NCBI RefSeq assembly: GCF_016793485.1
Contig: NZ_JAEULZ010000001.1
Location: 186,001-250,000, forward strand
DNA: 64,000 bases
Direction: 5' to 3'
From: Mesorhizobium sp.
GTDB taxonomy: Bacteria > Pseudomonadota > Alphaproteobacteria > Rhizobiales > Rhizobiaceae
The position numbers and the translations under genes were made by a program. Within the stretch, counting starts at the first letter, position 1. The number at the start of each line of letters is the position of its first letter. The notes under the pieces were generated by a model. That model saw only the letters and a program-made list of their open reading frames with translations. It had not been told where the DNA came from and did no database searches. Below are positions 57,530 through 64,000 of this stretch, one piece after another.

Positions 57530-58288
57530 ATGAGCGAAACGAGCCAGATATCCAGGCGCCTTTCCGACCTCGCCAACCCGACCCGGTTCGTGGCGCTTGC
57601 GGATAGAGTTCTGCCGTGGCTGGCCGGCGCGACGGCGGTCGTGCTGGCAATCGGGCTCTGGATGGGCTTTGCAGCACCAGAGGATTACCAGCAGGGCAGC
57701 ACGGTAAGGATCATGTATATCCACGTGCCCTTCGCTTGGCTTTCCATGTTCTGCTACACGCTGATGGCGCTGTCGGCGCTGGGCACGCTGGTGTGGCGGC
57801 ACCCGCTGGCCGACGTGGCGCTGAAGTCCGCCGCGCCGATAGGCGCCGTGTTCACCGCGCTCGCGCTCGCCACAGGCTCGATCTGGGGCAAGCCCATGTG
57901 GGGGACATGGTGGGTTTGGGACGCGCGGCTCACATCGGTCTTCGTGCTGTTCCTGATGTATCTCGGAATCCTGGCCCTGACGCGGGCGCTCGATGACCCC
58001 TCGAAATCGGCGCGGGCGGCTGCCGTCATCACGCTCGTTGGCTTCATCAACATCCCGATCATCAAATTCTCGGTCGACTGGTGGAACACGCTGCACCAGC
58101 CAGCCTCTGTCTTCCGTCTGGACGGACCGACGATCGACCCCTCCATGCTCTGGCCGCTGCTGGTCATGGCGGTTGGCTTCACGCTGCTTTTCCTCACGCT
58201 GCACATCGCCTCGATGCGCACGGAAATCTATCGCAGGCGGGTGGCGGCCATGCGCCAAGTTGCGGCGCGGCGGGCGGATCGCGGCTGA
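57530..58288 (+). CDS. ccmC: Cytochrome c maturation protein CcmC (heme handling)
   Basis: A 252-residue membrane protein with six hydrophobic segments. The heme-handling motif is present as GTWWVWDARLT, with flanking periplasmic histidines in MYIHVPFAW and NTLHQPAS. CcmC loads heme onto CcmE with the help of CcmABD. Here it stands alone: ndvA is upstream and the convergent selO abuts its stop codon, so ccmA, ccmB, ccmD and ccmE are not adjacent. Probably functional, with partners elsewhere. Confidence 0.95.
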   Translation: MSETSQISRRLSDLANPTRFVALADRVLPWLAGATAVVLAIGLWMGFAAPEDYQQGSTVRIMYIHVPFAWLSMFCYTLMALSALGTLVWRHPLADVALKSAAPIGAVFTALALATGSIWGKPMWGTWWVWDARLTSVFVLFLMYLGILALTRALDDPSKSARAAAVITLVGFINIPIIKFSVDWWNTLHQPASVFRLDGPTIDPSMLWPLLVMAVGFTLLFLTLHIASMRTEIYRRRVAAMRQVAARRADRG

Positions 58289-59707
58289 TCAGGCCGCGTA
58301 GGCTTCGCGCATCGCCGCGATGTCCGCCAGCTTGGCGTGGAAGACAGACCAGTCGTCGCCGTCGGCAATAGGCTTCCACAGTGCCTCGACCTCGTCGATC
58401 AGAATTGTGCAGGGGGTCGGGCGGCCGAAATAGGCATGGTCGAGCCGGATGCCTGCGGCCGGCTGGTGCGCAGCGATCGTGGCGAAGACCGGCTCGAAGC
58501 CTTCCTGCGCATAAAATTCGGCCGCCGGGCTTGCCGCCGCCCGTTTCTCGCTCGCCCGGCCGCCATGCCAGTCGAAGAAGAACTGCTCGAACGGCATCTT
58601 CGTGTCGATCAGGAATTTCCAGACCGAGCGCACCAGCGCCAGCGTCGCTTCCTCGCTTTGAGGCGCCAAGCCTAGCCTGCGCAGCATGGCCATGTTGAAA
58701 GAGCGCTGGAACGTTGGTTCGAAGCCGTGCAGGATGTCCTCCAGCTTCGACTTTTCGGCGATGGGTAGCAGGCATTCGGCAAGCCGCGTCACGTTCCAGA
58801 GCAGCGTGTCCGGCTGGCGGCCATAGGCATAAAGGCCTGTCTCGTCGAAATAGGCCGCAGTGAATGTAGGGTCCAGCACCGGCAGGAACCGCCAGGGGCC
58901 ATAGTCGAAGCTCTCGCCGGTGACGTTGATGTTGTCGGTATTCAGAACGCCGTGGACGAAGCCCGCCAGCATCCAGTTCGCCCCGGTTGCTGCCACCAGC
59001 CGGCAGACTTCCTGCAGAAAGGCGAGCGCCCGCTCGGCTCCGTCGTCGCGCCAGAGATGCGGCATGTAGGTGCGGATCGTATGATCGATCAGCTTGCGGA
59101 TGTTCTGGTACTCATCGAGGTACAGAAGCCGCTGGAAGCTGCCGATGCGGATGTGCGAATGGCTGAGCCTGACCAGCACGGAGGAGCGCGTTGGCGAGGG
59201 TTCGTCGCCCCGCATCAGCTCTTCGCCAGTCTCGATCAGGCTGAAGCTCTTCGATGTATCGACGCCCAGCGCCTCCAGCATCTCGGTCGCCAGCACCTCG
59301 CGCACACCACCTTTCAGCGTCAGCCTGCCGTCGGCGGTGCGCGACCATGGCGTGCGGCCGCTGCCCTTGGTCGCGAGGTCCAGCAGGCGGCCGTCCTTGA
59401 GGTCGTGCGCCTGTGCGAAGAGGAAGCCGCGCCCATCGCCGAGATCGGGGTTGTAGGTGCGGAACTGGTGGCCGTGATAGCGCAGCGCCAAAGGCGTCGG
59501 TAGGCTGCCGGGCAGGGCGGCGAACCGCCCGAAATGTTCGATCCATTCCGCGTCGGTCAGGCTGTCGAGCCCGATGCGCTCGGCCCACCGCTGGTTGCGA
59601 AAACGCAGGATGTGCTGCGGAAATTTTGCCGGCGCGACCTCGTCGAAGAACTCGCCGCCAAGGGCAGCGTGAGCGACGGACGGACGGAAATCACTGGCGA
59701 CGGGCAT
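58289..59707 (-). CDS. selO: Protein adenylyltransferase SelO (YdiU family)
   Basis: A 472-residue pseudokinase-fold enzyme that transfers AMP from ATP to Ser, Thr or Tyr of target proteins; known members affect redox homeostasis. Landmarks: ALRYHGHQFRTYNPDLGDGR, ATKGSGRTPWSR, GVLNTDNINVTGESFDYGPWRFL (metal-binding Asn/Asp) and NVTRLAECLLP. It ends in AYAA without the C-terminal selenocysteine or cysteine seen in eukaryotic SelO. Its stop abuts the ccmC stop (TGA/TCA). The cys operon ends 81 nt upstream on the same strand. Confidence 0.95.
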   Translation of the reverse strand: MPVASDFRPSVAHAALGGEFFDEVAPAKFPQHILRFRNQRWAERIGLDSLTDAEWIEHFGRFAALPGSLPTPLALRYHGHQFRTYNPDLGDGRGFLFAQAHDLKDGRLLDLATKGSGRTPWSRTADGRLTLKGGVREVLATEMLEALGVDTSKSFSLIETGEELMRGDEPSPTRSSVLVRLSHSHIRIGSFQRLLYLDEYQNIRKLIDHTIRTYMPHLWRDDGAERALAFLQEVCRLVAATGANWMLAGFVHGVLNTDNINVTGESFDYGPWRFLPVLDPTFTAAYFDETGLYAYGRQPDTLLWNVTRLAECLLPIAEKSKLEDILHGFEPTFQRSFNMAMLRRLGLAPQSEEATLALVRSVWKFLIDTKMPFEQFFFDWHGGRASEKRAAASPAAEFYAQEGFEPVFATIAAHQPAAGIRLDHAYFGRPTPCTILIDEVEALWKPIADGDDWSVFHAKLADIAAMREAYAA

Positions 59708-59788
59708 GGCAACTCCGGCCGGGAGATGCCGGCTCTGCCCGACATGTAGCGTCTGCCGGCCGCAAGGACGAGGGTGATTGTGCCGGCT

Positions 59789-60835
59789 CTACGCCGCCTG
59801 CGCCGGAAACACCTTGTACCGGCGCGGGCGAAAGGCGACTCGGCTCTGCTGTGCGGCGGGGTGGCCGATCGGCAGCTCGACCTCGACGCGCTGGCGGTCG
59901 CCGCCGATCTCGAGTTCGACGCGCCGCGTTCCGGCCACGCGCCGCGATCCCGCCACCGTCCCGGCGATGCAACCGCCGCAGCCGTCGAGCAGTTCGATCT
60001 CCTGCGGGCGGAAATAGAGCGTCGCGTTTCCGTTCGGCACGTCCTGGGCGCTGATGCCGATAGTGCGGTCGGCCAGCCACAATTCGCCGTTGTCTACCTT
60101 GACCGGCAGCGAACTCGACTCGCCGATGAAGCCATAGACGAAAGGCGAGTTGGGCATGTCGTAGACGTCGTCGGCGGTGCCAACCTGCTCTATGCGGCCC
60201 TGGCTCATGACCACGACCCGGTCGGCAAGCTCCAGCGCTTCCTCCTGGTCGTGCGTCACGAAGACTGTCGTGTGGCCGGTCGTGTCGTGAATCTCGCGCA
60301 GCCAGCGCCGAAGCTCCCGACGCACCTGTGCGTCGAGCGCGCCGAAGGGTTCGTCGAGTAGCAGGACTTTTGGCTCGATCGCCAGCGCGCGGGCCAGCGC
60401 GACGCGCTGCCGCTGGCCGCCGGAAAGCTGCGCCGGATAGCGTTTCTCGAGCCCGGAAAGCTGGACGAGATCGAGCAGTTCGGAGGCGCGGCGGCGGATT
60501 TCCGCCTTTTCCGGCCTTGTCGCGCCGGGACGCACCTTCAGGCCGAACCCAATGTTGTCGGCGACCGTCATGTGCCGGAACAGCGCATAGTGCTGGAACA
60601 CGAAGCCGACATTGCGCTCCTGCACCGTGCGGTGAGACGCATCCTCGTTGCCGAAGAAGATCGAGCCTTCGCTGGGACGCTCCAGCCCGGCAATCAGTCG
60701 GAGCAGCGTCGTCTTGCCAGATCCCGAGGGGCCGAGAAGCGCGATCAGTTCGCCCGAGCGGATGTCGAGCGAGACGTCGTGCAGCGCCGGAAAGTGGTTG
60801 AATTCCTTGCGGACATGGCGGATCGAAACGTCCAC
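59789..60835 (-). CDS. cysA: Sulfate/thiosulfate ABC transporter ATP-binding protein CysA
   Basis: A 348-residue ATPase of the sulfate importer. Walker [11 protein letters not shown]-loop region [11 protein letters not shown], signature [14 protein letters not shown], Walker [15 protein letters not shown], switch FVTHDQEEA. The last ~110 residues form a TOBE-like regulatory domain ([12 protein letters not shown]). Last gene of sbp-cysT-cysW-cysA, 9 nt after cysW. Confidence 0.96.
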   Translation of the reverse strand: MDVSIRHVRKEFNHFPALHDVSLDIRSGELIALLGPSGSGKTTLLRLIAGLERPSEGSIFFGNEDASHRTVQERNVGFVFQHYALFRHMTVADNIGFGLKVRPGATRPEKAEIRRRASELLDLVQLSGLEKRYPAQLSGGQRQRVALARALAIEPKVLLLDEPFGALDAQVRRELRRWLREIHDTTGHTTVFVTHDQEEALELADRVVVMSQGRIEQVGTADDVYDMPNSPFVYGFIGESSSLPVKVDNGELWLADRTIGISAQDVPNGNATLYFRPQEIELLDGCGGCIAGTVAGSRRVAGTRRVELEIGGDRQRVEVELPIGHPAAQQSRVAFRPRRYKVFPAQAA

Positions 60836-60844
60836 TCTTCGCTC

Positions 60845-61756
60845 CTAGTGCTTCTTGGATGCGGCGATCTCGTCGCCATATCGGTATTCGAGGAAGGATT
60901 TCAGCACCAGCGTGACGAGAGCCAGGCTGGCGAGCAATGCGGCGACCGCGAATGCCGCGACGAAATTGTACTCGTTGTAGAGGATTTCGACATGAAGCGG
61001 CATGGTGTTGGTCAGGCCGCGTATGTGGCCGGACACCACCGAAACCGCGCCGAACTCGCCCATAGCACGCGCGTTGCAGAGCAGGACGCCATAGAGCAGA
61101 CCCCATTTAATGTTCGGAAGCGTCACGTACCAAAAGGTCTGCCATCCGTTAGCGCCGAGCGAAAGTGCTGCTTCCTCGTCGCCGGAACCCTGATCCTCCA
61201 TGAGGGGGATCAGTTCGCGCGCGACGAAGGGGAAGGTGACGAAGATGGTTGCCAGCACGATGCCGGGCACCGCGAACAGGATTTCGATCCCGTAGCTCTT
61301 CAGCCAGGGGCCGAGCACGCTGCCCGCACCGAAGAGAAGGATGTAGACCAGACCCGCTATGACAGGAGAGACGGAGAAGGGAAGGTCGATCAGCGTGATA
61401 AGGAAAGCCTTGCCCTTGAATTCGAACTTGGCGATGGCCCATGCGGCAGCCACACCGAAGACGAGATTGAGAGGCACCGCTATGGCGGCGACCAGCAGTG
61501 TCAGTCGGATCGCGGAGATCGTGTCGGGGTCTCCAAACGCTGCCAGGAACTCCGGAACGCCTTTGCGGAAGGCTTCGAAGAACACCGAAACCAGCGGCAG
61601 GATCAGGAAAAGGGCCAGGAAAAGCAGGGCGAGCGTGATCAGCACCGCCTTGGTCAGGGGCGATTCCGTCGTGGCGTTCTTGTAGCGCTGTGCACTCACG
61701 TCGCGCAGACTAGCGGAGCCGGAGCGCTCGGGCAAAGCGGTGGCCTCAAGCGCCAT
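60845..61756 (-). CDS. cysW: Sulfate ABC transporter permease CysW
   Basis: A 303-residue permease with six hydrophobic helices and the inner-membrane-component EAA motif GDEEAALSLGANGWQTFWYVT, which docks on CysA. The ATG at 61756 is chosen: AGGAGG is 7 nt upstream, while ATG 61762 abuts it. It overlaps the cysT end by 11 nt. Confidence 0.95.
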   Translation of the reverse strand: MALEATALPERSGSASLRDVSAQRYKNATTESPLTKAVLITLALLFLALFLILPLVSVFFEAFRKGVPEFLAAFGDPDTISAIRLTLLVAAIAVPLNLVFGVAAAWAIAKFEFKGKAFLITLIDLPFSVSPVIAGLVYILLFGAGSVLGPWLKSYGIEILFAVPGIVLATIFVTFPFVARELIPLMEDQGSGDEEAALSLGANGWQTFWYVTLPNIKWGLLYGVLLCNARAMGEFGAVSVVSGHIRGLTNTMPLHVEILYNEYNFVAAFAVAALLASLALVTLVLKSFLEYRYGDEIAASKKH

Positions 61757-62609
61757 AGCCATACCTCCTGCGGCTCCATGCCTGGATCAGGTTGATGACG
61801 AAAAGCATCGCGAAGGAGATCACCAGCATGATCGCGGCGACGGCGGTCGCGCCGGCATAGTTGAATTCCTCAAGGCGTATGACGATGAGAAGCGGTGCGA
61901 TTTCCGAGACATAGGGAATGTTCCCGGCGATGAAGATGACGGAGCCGTATTCGCCGACTGCGCGGGCAAAGGCGAGCGCGAAGCCGGTGAGCACGGCGGG
62001 CGCGAGGCCGGGCAGGATGACGCGCGTGATCGTCTGGAACCGGTTTGCGCCGAGCGTGGCGGCAGCTTCCTCGACCTCGCGGTCAATTTCTTCCATCACC
62101 GGCTGCACGGTTCGCACGACAAAGGGCAGGCCGATGAAGATCAGCGCGATAACGATGCCGAGTGGCGTGAAGGCGACCTTGATGCCGAGCGGCGCAAGCA
62201 ATTGGCCGACCCAGCCATTCGGTGCGTAGATCGCGGCGAGCGCGATGCCGGCGACGGCCGTTGGCAGGGCGAAAGGCAGGTCAACCGCCGCGTCGATGAT
62301 CCGCCGTCCCGGAAAGCGGTAGCGAACCAGAACCCAGGCCACGAGAACGCCGAAGATCACGTTGACGATTGCCGCGATGAGCGACGCGCCGAAGGAAATC
62401 TCCAGCGCCTTCAAGGTGCGTTCGTCCGTCGCGATCGCCCAGAAATCGGCCCAGCCGAGTTCGGCCGAGCGCCATGCGACGCCGGACAGGGGAATCAGGA
62501 TGATCAGCGTCAGGTAGACAATCGTGAAGCCGAACGTCAGCCCGAAACCTGGGATGACGCTCGGCCTCCTGAATTGCCACCCGCGCGAGGCGGTGGCTGT
62601 TGTGGTCAT
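61746..62609 (-). CDS. cysT: Sulfate ABC transporter permease CysT (CysU)
   Basis: A 287-residue permease with six hydrophobic segments. The EAA loop EVEEAAATLGANRFQTITRV and the conserved GSVIFIAGN region mark it as CysT rather than CysW. Its ATG overlaps the stop of the binding-protein gene by one base (TGATG), so expression is coupled. Confidence 0.95.
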   Translation of the reverse strand: MTTTATASRGWQFRRPSVIPGFGLTFGFTIVYLTLIILIPLSGVAWRSAELGWADFWAIATDERTLKALEISFGASLIAAIVNVIFGVLVAWVLVRYRFPGRRIIDAAVDLPFALPTAVAGIALAAIYAPNGWVGQLLAPLGIKVAFTPLGIVIALIFIGLPFVVRTVQPVMEEIDREVEEAAATLGANRFQTITRVILPGLAPAVLTGFALAFARAVGEYGSVIFIAGNIPYVSEIAPLLIVIRLEEFNYAGATAVAAIMLVISFAMLFVINLIQAWSRRRYGYGA

Positions 62610-63637
62610 CAGTTGGTCGGCTTGTATATCTGATCGAATACGCCGCCGTCACCGAAATGATAAGGCTGTGCCTTCGCCCAACCGCCGAACAGCGGGTCAT
62701 CAATCGAAATCAGCTCCAGCTTGGGCAGCTTCTGCAGCACTTCAGCCGGCACCACGTCGGGGTTCGACGGACGATAGAAGTGCTTGGCTGCGATCTGCTG
62801 GCCCTCGTCGGAGTAGAGATAGTTCAGATAGGCCTCGGCGACCTTTCGGGTGCCCTTGGCATCGACATTGGCGTCTACGATCGTCACGGGCGGCTCCGCC
62901 AGAATGGAGGAGGGCGGCACGACAATGTCGAAGGCGTCAGCACCGAATTCCTCGCCGGCCAGCGCAGCCTCGTTTTCCCACGCAAGCAGAACGTCGCCGA
63001 TCTGACGCTGTGCAAAGGTGGTCAGCGAACCCCGGGCGCCGGTGTCGAGCACTGGCGTCCGCTTGTATATCTCACCGACATACGCCTTGATCTTCTCCTC
63101 GTCGCCATTGAAGGCCTTGTTGGCCCATGCCCAGGCGGCGAGATAGTTCCAGCGGGCGCCGCCGGAGGTTTTGGGGTTCGGCGTGACGATCTGCACGTCA
63201 CCCTTCACCAGATCGCCCCAGTCATGGATGCCCTTGGGGTTTCCCTTGCGGACCAGAAACACGATCGTGGAGGTATAGGGCGAGGAATTGTTGGGCAGGC
63301 GCTTGCGCCAGTCAGCAGGAATCTTGCCGCTGTTCTTGACGATGGCGTCGATGTCGCTTTCAAGCGCCAGCGTCACGACATCCGCCTCGAGGCCATCGAT
63401 GACCGCGCGGGCCTGCTTGCCGGAGCCGCCATGCGATTGCTGGATCGTCACGGTCTCGCCGGTATCTGCTTTCCACTTGGCCGCGAAGGCCGCGTTGAAG
63501 TCCTTGTAGAGTTCCCGGGTGGGGTCATAGGAAACGTTCAGCAACGTTGTTTCGGCCATGGCAAAGCCAAGCACACCAAGTTGCACAGCACCGGCCAGCA
63601 GGCCGGCCAGAAGAGAGCGGGATGCGAATTTGATCAT
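62609..63637 (-). CDS. sbp: Periplasmic sulfate-binding protein
   Basis: A 342-residue solute-binding protein with signal peptide (cleavage near GFAMAET). Family signatures: [28 protein letters not shown] and [10 protein letters not shown]. It captures sulfate, possibly thiosulfate, for CysTWA; Sbp and CysP are hard to tell apart by eye. The ATG at 63637 has GGAGG about 8 nt upstream. First gene of the operon. Confidence 0.94.
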   Translation of the reverse strand: MIKFASRSLLAGLLAGAVQLGVLGFAMAETTLLNVSYDPTRELYKDFNAAFAAKWKADTGETVTIQQSHGGSGKQARAVIDGLEADVVTLALESDIDAIVKNSGKIPADWRKRLPNNSSPYTSTIVFLVRKGNPKGIHDWGDLVKGDVQIVTPNPKTSGGARWNYLAAWAWANKAFNGDEEKIKAYVGEIYKRTPVLDTGARGSLTTFAQRQIGDVLLAWENEAALAGEEFGADAFDIVVPPSSILAEPPVTIVDANVDAKGTRKVAEAYLNYLYSDEGQQIAAKHFYRPSNPDVVPAEVLQKLPKLELISIDDPLFGGWAKAQPYHFGDGGVFDQIYKPTN

Positions 63638-63929
63638 GGGTCTGCCTCCGTTGATCGCGCTCAAACTCTACCAAGTTTATGGAATTACCATTGCTCCGGA
63701 TGTTCCTTTTTTCGGGCGCTCCGAGCAAAATTCTTGTCTGCATCCTCGTTGGCGAGAATTTTCTTCCGCTGCACTGCCCTTCAATTGCCGCAGCGCGACC
63801 CTGTTGAACGCGGGCATCCGCCCTAGGTTCCAGCCGAACGTCGAAGCGCCACCGGTCCCAATTTGACAAGATATTTCGCGCCCACTTAGATCGCGTCTGG
63901 TGCGATTTCATCGGATCGAGGGCTTTCCA
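63638..63929. other. Intergenic region between sbp and the right-edge gene
   Basis: About 290 nt with lower GC close to sbp (63660-63710). It should hold the sulfate operon promoter and that of the divergent gene at the edge. I could not pick a convincing promoter, riboswitch or operator. Open frames here are shadows. Confidence 0.45.
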
Positions 63930-64000
63930 TTGGTGTTGCGTGGAATTTTCGGATGCCTGATAGTCCTTTGGATATGCGGCGCCCTGCCTGCCGTTGCTCA
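63930..64000 (+). CDS. Start of a secreted protein, cut by the right window edge
   Basis: From TTG 63930 or GTG 63933 the frame reads LVLRGIFGCLIVLWICGALP and then AVA, a typical signal peptide, and stays open to the end. GAGGG lies 7 nt before 63930. Only 23 codons are visible, so nothing can be said on function. Confidence 0.4.
   Translation, partial: MVLRGIFGCLIVLWICGALPAVA

Noticed and set aside
62615-62640. TTGTATATCTGAT resembling half of a HutC site
   Set aside because: Lies inside the sbp coding sequence, only a half-site and not palindromic.

Overview
The window reads as a chromosomal piece of a Hyphomicrobiales (Rhizobiales) alphaproteobacterium, most likely of the Mesorhizobium/Phyllobacteriaceae type. 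The evidence is the high GC content, a full-length cyclic beta-1,2-glucan synthase (NdvB) beside its exporter (NdvA), a DUF930 protein, a GCG_CRPN-type small secreted protein, and a complete five-step histidine utilisation pathway. The genus is an inference. No tRNA, rRNA, CRISPR array, insertion sequence or prophage was seen, and almost all of the sequence is coding.

Left part (1-17 kb): a type I secretion operon, cut by the window edge (ABC exporter, HlyD-type adaptor), is followed by its probable cargo. The cargo is a 2075-residue surface protein with an N-terminal FecR-like domain, cadherin/VCBS-type repeats and RTX calcium-binding repeats. Directly behind it is a secreted YcbB-like L,D-transpeptidase homologue that has no cysteine and appears to lack the catalytic core. 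Convergent to these genes is a 2217-residue membrane histidine kinase with nine successive GAF-type modules.

Middle-left (17-30 kb): a copper pair (PCuAC chaperone and a DUF2946 protein); a three-gene predicted peptide-amidoligase system (transglutaminase, ATP-grasp/alpha-E fusion, transglutaminase-DUF2126); hutF-hutC; and three small exported proteins (LTXXQ/Spy-like, GCG_CRPN, Tat-exported).

Middle (28-38 kb): an FAD monooxygenase, a HAD hydrolase, a DUF930 envelope protein, a membrane-fusion protein with its small membrane partner, an OprB-type porin, three hypothetical proteins and an aldo/keto reductase.

38-46.6 kb: hutI-hutH-hutG-hutU form an operon in which each junction is a 4-nt ATGA overlap. 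hutD is divergent. An 18-bp perfect HutC-type palindrome lies over the -10 box of a near-consensus promoter. HutF plus HutG means histidine is degraded through formylglutamate. A FecR protein and a CHASE2-class III nucleotide cyclase follow as a two-gene unit.

46.8-64 kb: ndvB and ndvA (cyclic glucan synthesis and export), a lone ccmC, selO, and the sulfate ABC transporter operon sbp-cysT-cysW-cysA. The right edge carries the start of a secreted protein.
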